Shown: positions 18,930-30,187 of the stretch, in pieces
How the letters are laid out: each line of letters starts with the position of its first letter
How positions within the stretch are numbered: the first letter of the stretch is position 1
DNA from: Deinandra increscens subsp. villosa
Taxonomy: Eukaryota > Streptophyta > Magnoliopsida > Asterales > Asteraceae
Direction of reading: 5' to 3'
Assembly (NCBI GenBank): GCA_039602395.1
Contig: JBCNJP010000025.1
Coordinates: 42,882,922 to 42,946,921 of the forward strand
DNA length: 64,000 bases
Notes under the pieces: model-generated
The model's database searches: none
What the model was told of the DNA's origin: nothing
The model's input: the letters and a program-made list of their open reading frames with translations, nothing else
Made by a program: the position numbers and the translations under genes

Positions 18930-21900
18930 GTGCAAAATAAAGGCCAGAATAGCCTATGGGTAGTTGACAGTGGTTGCACTTGCCACATGACAGGGAATAA
19001 GCACATTCTGGAAAATACAAAAAGAATCAATGGAGGACCAGTTGCCTTTGGAAGCACAAAAGGCCATATCACAGCACAAGGTGATGTGACAAATGGACTG
19101 GTAAAATTTGACAAAGTCAATTTTGTTGATACATTGAATTTTAATTTGCTCAGTGTCTCACAAATGTGTGACAAGAACTTAAATTTAATGTTTAATGAGA
19201 AAGAGGCAATAGTTCTCAAACCTGGTGTTAAAATTCCTGATGAATTGATAATGCTTAAGGCACCTAGGAGAGATGGACTATACATTCTGGATATGTCAGT
19301 GGCTACACCTTCATATGGCACTGCTTGCTTTGTATCCAAGGCCTCAGTTGACGAATCTGATCTTTGGCATAGGAGGTTAGGTCATGTGAACTACAAGAAC
19401 ATGAACAGAATTGTAAATTTAGGCTTGGTTAAGGGTCTTCCTAACAAGCACTTTATTTGTTCTGAAAACTGTGTGCCATGTCTCAAGGGCAAGCAACACA
19501 GAACCTCTTTCAAGCCAAAAGTTGAATCTTCAATCTCAAAACCTCTAGAGCTTTTGCACATGGACTTATTTGGTCCAACTAGAGTAATGAGTCTAGGAAA
19601 AAGGTCATACTGCTTTGTTATAATTGATGATTTTTCTAGATATACTTGGGTTTTCTTTCTCAAAACAAAAGATGAAACTGCTGAATTGTTGAAAACTCTT
19701 GTCATTAATTTAGAAAATCAATCCAATCTTAAAGTCAAAACAATCAGATGTGACAATGGCACAGAATTCAAAAATCATGTTCTGAATTCATTTTGTGAGG
19801 AAAAGGGAATTTTGAGGCAATTTAGTGCTCCTAGAACTCCACAGCAAAACGGTGTTGCTGAAAGGAGAAATAGGACATTGATTGAAGCTGCCAGGTCCAT
19901 GTTGGCAGACTCTAAGCTCCCTGTGATATTTTGGGCTGAAGCAGTGAACACTGCCTGCTATGTCCAAAACAGGATCTTAATTGTCAAGGGAAAGAATAAA
20001 ACACCTTATGAGCTTTGGAGAAAAAGGAAGCCAAATATTTATTTCTTTAAGCCATTTGGTTGTCCTGTCACTATTTTAATAACCAATGAATCTTTGCCTA
20101 AGTTTGCTGAAAAGGCAGATGAAGTTATTTTGTTGGCTACTCTGGTGTGTCAAAGGCATTTAAAGTATACAACAAGAGAACTAAAATTGTTGAGGAAACC
20201 ATAAACGTATCTTTCAATGAAAAATCTGCCAACAATTTTAAGTCTCAGCCAAGCTGGTTATTTGATATTGATGCACTAACTACTGCTTTCAACATGACTG
20301 TTGATAAGCCTGTGAGCTCTCCAGTGCAGGAACAAAACTTTAACAGGTCTGCTGATGAGCATTGGAAGAAAAATCAAACTAATAGTGAGAAGTCAATCTT
20401 CTTCTCTTCAATGAGTTCTCAACCTGTTTTCCCAAGGAATGACAAGAAACTGACTGAAATAATTCAAATTGAAGAAGAAACTGTTCCGCTTGAAAGTCAA
20501 GTTGAACATATTTCTCCGGTTCAAGTTCAACCGGAAAATCAAATTTCAGAAGCTGAAGAGAATACTGAATCAGAGTCAAATGAAGCTGGAAACTCACATG
20601 ATAACACATCAAATGAGCTCAATTTAGATCATCTGATCTACAATTCAGATACCAATTCTCTTGAATCAGTTGGAGTTTCAGATCTTATGTCACAATTTGA
20701 AAATGTTGAGCTTGATCACAGACTTCCTCAGCTCAACATACCCTCAAATGGAAGAAGCCATGAATTTCCTATGTTCATTGATAGAAGAATCAACAGAGAT
20801 CATCCAGCGGGAAATATTATTGGAGAAGCTTCAGCTCCAGTGCTGACCAGAAGTAGATCTGCAAATGCAAATATCTGTTTGCATGCTGCATTTTTGTCTC
20901 AAGAAGTGCCCAAGAAGGTAGCAGATGCCTTAGAAGACAACAGCTGGGTAGAGGCAATGCAAGAAGAACTATTTCAGATAAACAAGCAAAAGGTTTGGGA
21001 ATTGGTGGATCTGCCTGATGGAGCAGAACCAATTGGAACAAAATGGGTGTTCAGAAACAAGAAAGCTGACAGGGGAATTGTTATCAAGAATAAAGCACGA
21101 CTGGTTGTGCAAGGCTATGTACAGGAAGAAGGCATTCATTATGATGAAGTCTTTGCACCAGTAGCCAGGTTGGAAGCAATCAGAATCTTCCTAGCCTATG
21201 CTGCATTTAAAGACTTCCAAGTATAACAAATGGATGTGAAAAGTGCTTTCCTGTATGGCTTCCTGGAACAAGAAGTTTATGTCAATCAACCTCCTGGTTT
21301 TGAAGACCCTCACCATCCGAACAAGGTATGCAAGCTAATCAAAGCTTTGTATGGTCTCAAACAAGCCCCTAGAACCTGGTATGAAACTCTTTCTAACTAC
21401 CTTCTAGTGAATGGCTACAAGAGAGGAGCAATTGACAAAACTCTTTTTGTTAAAACTGTTGGTAATGACATGCTAATGGTACAAATTTATGTTGATGATA
21501 TTATTTTTGGTTCATCTAACACTTTGTTGTGCAAGGAGTTTGAAACTTTGATGCAGTCAAAATTTGAAATGAGCTCCATGGGAGAACTAACCTTCTTCCT
21601 AGGGCTTCAAGTAAAGCAAACTGCAGACGGAATCTTTCTGAATCAATCAAAGTACATCCAAGACATGCTGAAGAGATTCGACATGTTATCATGCTCAAGT
21701 GCCAAGACTCCAATCTCCACTTCCCACAAGTTAACTAATGACTTAAGTGGAAAGCCAGTGGATGTGCACATGTATAGAGCAATGATAGGCTCTCTAATGT
21801 ATCTCACAGCTAGTAGACCTGACATCATGTTCAGTGTTTGCTTATGTGCTAGATATCAATCTTCTCCAAAAGAGTCACACATGCTCGCTGTTAAGAGAAT

Positions 21901-22432
21901 TTTCAAGTACCTAAAGGGGCAACCCAAACTGGGTTTGTGGTATCCCAAGAACTCTGACTTCTCTTTCAAAGCATACACAGACAGTGATTATGGAGGATGT
22001 GATATAGATAAGAAATCAACATCAGGAGGATGTCAATTTCTAGGAGAAAGGCTTGTCTCTTGGCAATGCAAGAAGCAAACATGTGTTTCTTCTTCAACTG
22101 CAGAGGCTGAGTACATTGCTGCCTCAAGTTGTTGCAGCCAAGTCCTTTGGATCCAAAATCAGATGCTTGATTATGGAATCACATTCATGGAGACTCCTAT
22201 TCTTGCAGACAACAACAGTGCCATTTCCATCGTTAACAATCCAGTAAAGCACTCCAAGACCAAACACATTGACATAAGGTATCACTTTATTAGAGATTGT
22301 GCTGAAAAGAATTTAATCAAATTATTTAAAGTTCACACTGATCATCAACTGGCAGATTTGTTTACAAAAGCTTTCGATGAGGCAAGATTTTTCTACCTCA
22401 TCACAGCCATTGGGATGATGAACTTTGAATAA
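18921..22432 (+). pseudogene. SIRE-type Copia pol (PR-IN-RT-RH), nearly intact
   Basis: Protease: WVVDSGCTCHMTG (18957 onward) with its Asp. Integrase: HH/CC region 19360-19490; catalytic Asp in HMDLFGP (19563), Asp in RCDNGTEF (19752), Glu in NGVAERRNRT (19860). RT: 20930-21700 with YVDDIIFGS at 21488. RNase H: AYTDSDYGG (about 21970), STAEAEYIAAS (about 22098) and LADNNSAISI (about 22203), all three acidic residues present. Only two lesions are seen: a missing base near 20135 (frame 0 to frame 2) and a TAA at 21224-21226 before QMDVKSAFLYG. The protein copies RNA into DNA and integrates it. Another copy of the motif encodes VQVQPEN at about 20518-20538. Domain order PR-IN-RT-RH defines Copia. 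Confidence 0.93.
20482..20540 (+). repeat. LTR motif cluster within pol
   Basis: TTCCGCTTGAA, TCCGGTTCAAG and TTCAACCGGAA occur within 60 bases in the linker between integrase and RT. TTCCGCTTGAA and TTCAACCGGAA form an inverted pair with one mismatch. Confidence 0.75.
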
Positions 22433-23185
22433 AATTTTTCACAACTTTAATAAAAGAAAGAGATGTGCGCAAAAAGTCCGTCCCTTGATACAAAAAGAAA
22501 AAGAAAAGGAAAATTTCTTGTGTTAATTGAAGAATATTTCAGTTCATAGTCAATAACTGTTGATGAACCTATGAAAAATCGACACAAATTTTCAAAATTT
22601 ATGTGTTTTGGATTTTCCGGTTCAAGTTCAGGTTCAACCTGAAAGAACAACTGTTGAAATTCACCGGGTGAACTTCAACCGGAAAAATGCTTTAAATTTG
22701 ACGTGGAAACTTGTTTTTGAAAACAATTCTTCCAAGCGGAAAACTTGTCCGCTTAAAGTTCAAACGGAAGAAATTTGGTTTTTAAAATAAAGGAGAAAAT
22801 GTGTTCCGCTTGAACTTCCGGGTCAACAAAGTCAAGGAATCATTTAATTACCCGGAATGCATAATTTTCTAAGCGGATATTCATTTATTTTACCCATTGA
22901 ATTTTTAACTGTTCAATTCCGAGGTTTCAGTAAATTAATTTTTGGATAAGGGCATGCTTTAACCAGTTGTAATGTATAACCCCTAAAGCACCTGTCCCAT
23001 CCGTCAATGAACCATCGATTTATAACCTCTCTCCTCCACGTCATCTCCGAAAAGGTAAAAAGCCCTAAATTACCGTCATTTTCCCCATTTCTCGCAACAC
23101 AACTCAGAAATTACTCCCAAAACACTCTCAAACCATCTCCGATTAACTCCCACAAAACCGTCGACATTCTCAAATTCCGTCAACA
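22433..23185 (+). promoter_or_regulatory. Motif array and promoter-like region before the extra ORF
   Basis: After the pol stop, 22608-22880 carries about nine motif units in both orientations (TTCCGGTTCAAG, TTCAACCGGAA, CCAAGCGGAA, GTCCGCTTAAAG, GTTCCGCTTGAA, TAAGCGGATA). A TTTATAA box follows at 23019-23025, then a C/T-rich stretch resembling a plant 5' UTR, and an ATG in good context (CAACAATGGC) at 23186. This is the arrangement of a separate promoter. A parallel layout precedes the extra ORF of the old element (29381-30187). Whether it is transcribed is unknown. Confidence 0.5.
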
Positions 23186-25008
23186 ATGGCTTCGAAGGGA
23201 AAGGCCAGTGGCAAGAAGCCAGTTGGTGACTCAAAATTTCCGGTAGAACACAACCTGATGGCATATCTTGAACCACCATCCAAGACTGAAATATACAATG
23301 AAATGATCGAGTTCATCAAAAGCTCTCACCTCCATCAGCGCTTACTGTCGAAGCCGAAATCTTTGAAGAGGTGATGGAAGACTTTTGGGTTCACGCTAGG
23401 GTTACCGACGAGGCTAGCGGAAGTGGTAAAATTGTGTCAACTGTCCAAGGGAAGGAAGTTGAAATTGATGAAGCAAAGGTTCGAAGGCTGTTGAAACTGA
23501 GGGATGAAGATGGTTACGGAGAGATAGATCAGAAAAGATATCTCCGCCTATTCAGAAACATTGGTTATGGTGGCTCCCTACACAGCAAAACTATTAAGAA
23601 GGGGCAGTTACCATATAAATGGAGATTTCTTGCACACATACTTCTGGTGTGTCTATCTCCAAAGAAGGGAGGTTTTGATGAGCTCTCCGGTGAGCAAGCC
23701 TCTGCCTTCTACGCTGTGGTCAAGGGTGAGAACTTCAATTTTTCCAAACAAATTTTTCAAGCCATAAAATCCAATGTTCATTCTGAATATGTATACTTGT
23801 ATCCCAGATTTTTGACATATATTCTCAAAGAAGAGTACCCCCATATAGTATGGCTTGGTACAATTTTGCACCAAAAACTTCTGAATGAGAAAACATTTTC
23901 AAATCTTGCTTTAAACAAATCTCCATTTCTTGGAAGGGATACTGACCACCCCTTACCAATTCCAAGGTAATTTCCTGATGAACCTGCTATAGTAGAGGTT
24001 CAACCGGAAATTGTAGGAGTGACTGAGCTCCCTGCTCAAGATGACAGAGCTGTAGACCTAACAGTTTCTGATCCCACATCTGTCCCAGCTTCCTCTTCAC
24101 TAATAGTTTTTCAATCCAAAAAGAGGAAAGCTACCACAATCACTTCCACTGCCACCTCCTCATCAAACTCACCTCCTGTAATTTTCAAGAGACAGAGAAA
24201 AGTGGTTACTAGGTCTCCTCCACCTAGCACCACCAACCAACCTAAAGCTTTAAACCCCGTTCAAGGCAAGAAGCCTAAACGGAAACTGGTAAATTTGGGA
24301 TTATCTCTTAGGGATGAACCTTCTGTTGAGGGGGAGTCATTAGAAGCAGATGTAGCTTCCCCATCTGAAAATCTTTCACCCCTACAACCCCTGTCACCTA
24401 GGAGTGACAGTGCTCTCAATCCTGGCTTAAATGAAGGTGTTATTAACTCACCTGCCATATTACATGAGAACATCCTGATAAGCCAGGACACTGTAGCACT
24501 GCAACCCCACTCCTCATCGGAGGTGAATCTCAGTGGTTCTGAAGAGATTCATGCAGAAAGGGCTGCTGCTACCCAAGTATCCCAACTGGAGCTTGGTGTC
24601 AGCAGTAACATCAATAAGACCTAATATGCGGCAATCTTCTCTGAATCAGCACCCGGAAGTCCTTCATTGGAACCAAGGGTTGTTGAAACAACAGAAGAGA
24701 ATCCCAGGTGCCAAGAAGCCATGGGTACCAATGCTGATCAATCTAGGATTGATAGTTTGGTTATTTCCAAGGATACTGGCAAAAAGCCAGTTGAGGATAG
24801 TCTTACACTACCTGAATTGACGAAACTGTACCTTTCTCTGCAAGCACAGGTTGAAGCTCTCAACTCAACTGTTGCCAAATTGGTTCAAGCTGGTCCTACT
24901 CCAACCGAAGCAGGTCCTTCAAACCCTACCAGAGATGCTGAAGAAGTTATTGCAACTGATGAAGCTGATACTGTCAAATTGGGGGAGAAGTTACTGTCAA
25001 AACCTGTT

Positions 25009-25422
25009 ATCACTGAAATCGAAGAGGTAGAAAGGATACCGGCTGAAGTAAGAGCCACAGCTTGCCAAAAGATTGGCATTGAGCCTTTTTCTGTTGAAGA
25101 GAGTTGGGTGAATATGAAGTGCAGTCAACTGATTGCTATTTCTTCTTTTAAGGACCCCAACCTCACCGAGCTTGTTCAGTCGTCCATGCTGATTGCTGGT
25201 GCTCTCCCTGAGCATATCACTGAAATCGAAGAGGTAGAAAGGATACCGGCTGAAGTAAGAGCCACAGCTTGCCAAAAGATTGGCATTGAGCCTTTTTCTG
25301 TTGAAGAGAGTTGGGTGAATATGAAGTGCAGTCACCTGATTGCTATTTCTCCTTTTAAAGACCCCAACCTCACCGAGCTTGTTCAGTCGTCCATGCTGAT
25401 TGCTGGTGCTCTCCCTGAGCAT
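25009..25422 (+). repeat. 207-bp in-frame tandem duplication in the extra ORF
   Basis: Copies start at ATCACTGAAATC 25009 and 25216, 207 bases (69 codons) apart. I see only three differences between them (CAA/CAC, TCT/CCT, AAG/AAA), so the duplication is recent and keeps the frame. The repeated peptide begins ITEIEEVERIPAEVRA. Confidence 0.9.
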
Positions 25423-25679
25423 ATCAACATGATCACAACACTTCTGACAGATGTTATTTTTCCGGCTGAAAGAGCCAGTGATCATGTTGTAGGTAACATT
25501 GCCTCCACCAGCAAGGCAGCAGTTGATATGGAAGAAAGTACTGCAACTGCAGCAGTTGGTACTATGACTGAAGGAGAAGGAGAAAGTTTGATTGGTGAAG
25601 ATGAAGGAACTGAGGTACTGGAGATAGCTGATAAAGAACCTGAAGTCACCCAACCTCAGGTGGTGACTGATGGTCAATT

Positions 25680-25850
25680 ACTAGTTCAAGCGGAACTTCA
25701 ACCGGAAGTTCAACCGGTAGTTCCAGGTGAAGGAGATCTGAATGTTCAACCGGAACAACAAATACCAACCCAGGTGGATGTTCAAGGTCCTAGCTCCTCA
25801 ATATTTGGGACTGTTGAAACACCTGTGGTTCAACCGGAAGAGCAAAGAAA
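25680..25850 (+). repeat. TTCAACCGGAA motif cluster in the extra ORF
   Basis: Five units (GTTCAAGCGGAA, CTTCAACCGGAA, GTTCAACCGGTA, GTTCAACCGGAA and GTTCAACCGGAA) all lie in the frame that reads VQAE or VQPE. The DNA unit is the same as in the noncoding LTR. Confidence 0.8.
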
Positions 25851-27536
25851 TGAAGAAGCTGAGGATGTGGCTAGATCACTGATAGCCTTAAGGAGTTCAG
25901 AGACAGTTCAAACTGAGGAACCTGTTCAAGCTGATATAGCTAGAACCCTTCAACAGGTAACTCAAACCCCTGAAGCTGAGGCTATAGTGAAAATGGTTGA
26001 AGATGCCAGAAGGGTTGCTGAGGATGAGAGAATAGCCAGAGAGCTCCAAGAAGAATTTGATCTAGACATGCAAAACAATGTGTTTGAAAACCTTCTTGAA
26101 GAAGCAAAGACCAGGTCTTTCAACTGGAGGTTAAAGGATTATGATTTGGATACAATGTCCGAAGCTAATAGGCAGAGGTTAATTGCTATTGCCTCTCACT
26201 TGCCTACCAAGCTGGTAAAGAATGATGAAAATTACCATCTGTTGAAAAAGATTAAGAGGGCTCTTGTGATCAGAAATTTGAAGAAAGAGGAAGAGCTAGC
26301 TCAGATGCAGGTTAAAGGACTTTGCAGCTTGATTGACAAAGTATTTTATGAGCTAAAAGGAGAAATTGCTGCTGTCAATCCTAACCTGGTGATGCCTTCA
26401 CCATCAGAGCTGGTCTCAGGTACTATAACTGCTAATGTTAAACCTGAAATTGATGATATTGCAGATATACCACCTCCACCTTCATTTATCTACAATCCAA
26501 ACCCAATGCCTACAACAACTTCATCCATTCTACAGTCACTTCCAATCATACCTTACAAACCTCCACATATCCCCAAGAAGCTTGCTGCTAAACTTGCCAA
26601 TCCTAAGTTTAGATCAGACAACTTCACACCTATCACTCCCTTCAAGAAGAAGCCTCCACCAACTATGGACTTCTCTGACATCTTTCCACCTACTCCACCA
26701 TCAAGCCCAACTCCTGAAACCAATGAACCACCTCCAAAAACCACCCTGCCTCCACTCACCATAAGAGAACCTTCTTCCACCACCACCACCAAACCTACTG
26801 AAACTCAACCAGGTCCCTCTTCATCTTCTGCCAAAGGCAAAAGGCCTATTGTGCAAGAATCTGCTGGTAATTCTGATGAAGAGAGGGAAATTAAGAAGAG
26901 AAAGTTGATGCATGCCAGAAATAAAAGAAATCAAAAACAAATGAGAAGAGGCCCTCCCAGCAAAAGAAGAATTGCTAGTTGGACAGTGGATGAAACCACA
27001 CTTGATTTCACTTTCACCATGGTCAGCGGCATAACTCAGGTGGTAAATGCTTGCAAGGCAACTTCCCAACTCACCCTACAGCAAATGACTGACATCATTC
27101 TAAAGCTCAGAGAAATTATGAACCCTTCAAGAGCGGAGCACATGCTAAGGCTTTTAATTGAGCCTTCTGTGCTGGAATGTGGAATGCTGTATCGAAGCAA
27201 TTTAGATGATGAATCAGCAGGAGAAGAAGAAGAGCCTACCAGTGAGATCAAATTTATCATTTGGGAAGAAGAAGAGAAGCTCTTCTATGTTCATAGAGCT
27301 GATGGCACCTTTACAATCCATGAGTCCATTTCTGTTCAAGAAGAATGGAACGAAACGGACTGGGATTCAATTAAACATGTAAAGGTGACCAAAACAAACA
27401 CCAAAGAGCTTTCTCAAAATCTTGATGCCAGCATCGGATCTTCTGACAAGTAGGTTGTGGAGAAGAAAATTTTTGGGTACAAGTCAGTTTTGAAGATAAA
27501 CATTGAAGACAATGAATAATTTGACAGCATCAGCTT

Positions 27537-27545
27537 AGGGGGAGA
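27537..27545 (+). other. Polypurine tract
   Basis: AGGGGGAGA immediately before the 3' LTR start at 27547. Confidence 0.9.
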
Positions 27546-27546
27546 T

Positions 27547-28208
27547 TGTAAGGAAAAATAGAGCTTGGAAGATTTCCGGCTGAAATGCCAATTTTACTAG
27601 TTCCGGCTGAAGTTGAAGTTGAAGCGGAATTCATACTTCAAGCGGAACAGGCAGTTCAAGCGGAAAGAAGCAGTTTTGTTTCTTAGTGAATATTCTGGGT
27701 GAACTCGTTTATCCACCAGATAAAGAGTTCAACCTGACTTTTCCTGAGAAGTCTTTTCAGAAGTCCAATCCTGCAAAAGCTTCTCGTATGCTTCTAAATC
27801 TGATTCAAGCCGCTCTCCTAAAGTAGATTGTTGCTGCCAACACGCAAGTCATTCCGATTGTCGATGTTTATTCTTTTGGTAGTTTATATTTGACTTTTAT
27901 GTTTACGGTCTAGATTAGATCGCATGAGATCAATGGCTGTCATTGATCTCATCAGCACTATATATAGCATGTAATCTCTTAGTTTACACACACTGTCATC
28001 ACTTGTAATAGTGTAGCTTTGAGTTAATGCAAATAGTGCCGAATATTCGATATATCGTTGTTTTTACTATTCTGCAAATCAAGCATTTACATTATACAAG
28101 AGCTTAATATCGCTTAAGTAAAGTGAAATATAACTTTAATTCCGCAGGGTTATATTTGCAAGTAAAGGGCTTAGTTTTAGTTTATTCATAACTAATAACG
28201 ATCCTACA
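27547..28208 (+). repeat. 3' LTR (662 bp) of the SIRE-type element
   Basis: Same sequence as the LTR at 15227 except four transitions and one extra A near the end (CTAATAACG against CTAATACG). Ends ATCCTACA before ACCTT. Confidence 0.95.
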
Positions 28209-28213
28209 ACCTT
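28209..28213 (+). repeat. Target-site duplication ACCTT, right copy
   Basis: Matches 15222-15226. Confidence 0.95.
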
Positions 28214-29021
28214 TAAGTCTACCAGTGCAAAATTCGTTAAATTTTCCTAGGCCTGAGCTAAGTAAGATATGCCAACATACACGAATATTTCATTAGAATT
28301 AAGTCCCTGATTTCATTCATCAGGACACCATCTATTTTGCTTATGCAAAGACCTTGCTGTTGCTCCATCCATCAATAAATCTGTGGCACATCTGCTTTGC
28401 GAAAGCGATGACCTTGTGACCACGCGATCCCATTATCACATTCATCAATTTATCCGTGACACATCTGTTTTGCGGAAGCAATGACCTTGTGTTCATGCGA
28501 TCCATCATAACATCCATTCATGAAATCAGCTACTTAACACTAAAGAAATAAGGGGAAATAATATAAGTTGTCATATGTTGAAGAAATTCCATATGTTCCA
28601 ATTTTAAAATTCTTATGTGTGTGGGCTGTATCCGAAGTGCGAAAATGGCCCATGGTAGAATTCTGGTGACTTAAGTTGTATATAAGGTTAATCACATCTT
28701 TCACTAATAAGACAAAACATGATAAATATGTCACAGAAATTCATTGAAAATTACCTTGTTTGAGCTTAAGTGGATAAACAATACCGACAATCTGACTTAG
28801 GATACCAGATCCGAAAGGTGATTTGAATTGTTAGTGTTATTGATCACGTAATTGACCGGTATGATTCTAAACATGTCTGACCACGACCATACAAAAATAG
28901 GTGAATTTTCAAAGTCAAAGTGCTTAAATTTCCAAGGTTGGTGTTAAATTTGACCAACTTATGCTAAAATTAACCTTGGTATTGGTTTGAAGTTAACCAA
29001 CTTAAAAGAAAATGACATCCT
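28214..29021 (+). repeat. Spacer with imperfect tandem repeat
   Basis: No gene. Around 28338-28515 three related units contain TTTGCGAAAGCGATGACCTTG-like segments (at about 28340, 28397 and 28468), about 60-70 bases apart. The remainder shows nothing recognisable. Confidence 0.5.
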
Positions 29022-29185
29022 GAGTTCGGGTGGAAAATTGACCCAACTCGGATGAAAATGGAAATTTTGAGTTCGGGTGGAAAATTGACCCAACTAGGAT
29101 GAAAATGGAAATTTTGAGTTCGGGTGGAAAATTGACCCAACTCGGATGAAAACGGAAATTTTGAGTACGGGTGGAATTTTAACCA
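29022..29185 (+). repeat. 47-bp tandem repeat, 3.4 copies
   Basis: Units begin GAGTTCGGGTGG at 29022, 29069, 29116 and (as GAGTACGGGTGG) 29163, exactly 47 bases apart, with very few differences. It is noncoding; the apparent minus-strand reading frame across it is a by-product of the repeat. Confidence 0.9.
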
Positions 29186-29380
29186 ATCAAAGTCAAGTTT
29201 AGGTACTGGACGAGTCATTGTCAAATTTGTTGAAATTAATAGGTGCTTGGCTTATTAATACAAAATTTATCTTCCTGGTAGGTCACTGGTAGTAGGCATG
29301 CATTTCTGTCTTTAGTTTTTGGTTAAGTTGCAAATTTTTGGACTTAGAATTTTTTCCTTAAGTTTTTCAATTCTGGTCTT

Positions 29381-30170
29381 AGCGAACTTGTTATTTGCAT
29401 TAGCGAACTTCAACTTGAGGCAAGTCCGCTAAGAATGTTCAACAGGTTTAATAACTTGTTTGCCTTTAGCGAACTTGTTTTTTAGACTTGTAAAATTTTT
29501 CTTGTGTTTTCATGAAGTCCGCTAAGAACAAATTGTTCTTAGCGAACTTACCTGTTGGTCTTGTTTATGTATCATTTCTGGTGAGAAGTCCGCTAAGTTG
29601 AAACTGCCCTTAGCGAACTTCTCCCTTTTTCTTAATTTTTCAATGTTGTCTAAGCTTTGAGAAGTCCGCTAAACACTTGTTGTTAGCGAACTTCTCTTAT
29701 ATACTTAGAATATTTACATGGGATATGAAGTCCGCTAAGTAGAATTTGTCCTTAGCGAACTTCTCCTATGTTTTCTGTTTAGTCAAGTGTTTGAGAAGTC
29801 CGCTAAGAAGGTTTTTGCCTTAACGAACTTCTCCACTTGTCTTAAAGTCTACTGAGGTTAAACTGTTTCTTAGCGAACTTGTTTACACCTTAGCGGACTT
29901 CTTTTTACTTAGAAAATATTGCATTCACAAGTTTCAGTTTGGCCTTAGCGTACTTGTTTCAAGCCTTAGCGAACTTCCTTAGGCTTAGCGAACTTGTCTG
30001 GCCTTAACGAACTTCTTTTAGGCTTGGCGTACTTCTTTTAGGCCTTAACAAACTTGTTCAAACATTCATCTCCCTTTAGCGAACTTGTCTCAGTCCACCT
30101 ACTCTTAGCGGACTTGGAGACTGCTTTTAGCGAACTTGTTTAAAATCTTGAATATTTCTAAGTTCGCTAA
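29381..30170 (+). repeat. AGCGAACTTG array upstream of the extra ORF
   Basis: About 30 units in both orientations (AGCGAACTT, AGCGGACTT and the inverse AAGTCCGCTAAG) fill 790 bases and end at AAGTTCGCTAAA just 10 bases before a TATA box. The left part forms regular hairpins (29512-29833); the right part is mostly direct orientation. Confidence 0.85.
29512..29833 (+). repeat. Five tandem hairpins, about 70-bp period
   Basis: Hairpins at 29514-29549, 29583-29623, 29659-29696, 29727-29765 and 29793-29833 pair AAGTCCGCTAAG on the left with CTTAGCGAACTT on the right, usually extended by GAG/CTC. All five carry one C/A mismatch at the same place. Loops differ in sequence and are about 5-13 bases. 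Confidence 0.8.
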
Positions 30171-30179
30171 ACCTAATAC

Positions 30180-30187
30180 TATATAAA
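30180..30187 (+). promoter_or_regulatory. TATA box candidate for the old extra ORF
   Basis: TATATAAA follows the motif array and is followed by a C/T-rich leader (CTCGCAAACACTCGCTCC) typical of plant 5' UTRs. Confidence 0.5.

Larger units (their letters stand above)
23186..27453 (+). pseudogene. Extra ORF after pol (about 1,420 codons), family of unknown function
   Basis: The frame starts at ATG 23186 (MASKGKASGKKP), shifts by one base near 23325, then continues in one frame to TAG 27451-27453 with only two in-frame stops (23968-23970 and 24622-24624). The N-terminal globular part (23371-23970) includes PYKWRFLAHI and YLYPRFLTYI and is homologous to the ORF at 33071. It is followed by a Ser/Pro-rich region, a 69-codon tandem duplication (25009-25215 and 25216-25422), an acidic/Gln region with repeated VQPE, a coiled coil (25980-26330), a Pro-rich region (26460-26810) and a basic stretch (26890-26975). 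Extra ORFs after pol are typical of this lineage and sometimes called env-like, but I see no signal peptide or membrane segment here. Confidence 0.75.
15227..28208 (+). mobile_element. Complete SIRE/Maximus-type Copia retrotransposon, 12,982 bp
   Basis: All structural parts are visible: two LTRs of 661 and 662 bp, PBS, gag with two zinc knuckles, pol, an extra ORF, polypurine tract and 5-bp duplications. By eye the LTRs differ at four transitions and one single-base indel, about 0.6 percent. At an assumed 1.3e-8 substitutions per site per year this is about 0.2-0.25 million years, so the insertion is young. Coding parts carry several point lesions (stops at 16080, 21224, 23968 and 24622; frameshifts near 16485, 20135 and 23325), so this copy is not autonomous as read. 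It is inserted in the tail of an older relative. Confidence 0.95.

Noticed and set aside
23186..27453. Calling the extra ORF an envelope gene
   Set aside because: No signal peptide, membrane segment or fusion-like stretch could be seen; the label env-like would rest on position only.
28970..29224. 84-codon minus-strand frame
   Set aside because: It is a by-product of a 47-bp tandem repeat whose unit length is not a multiple of three.
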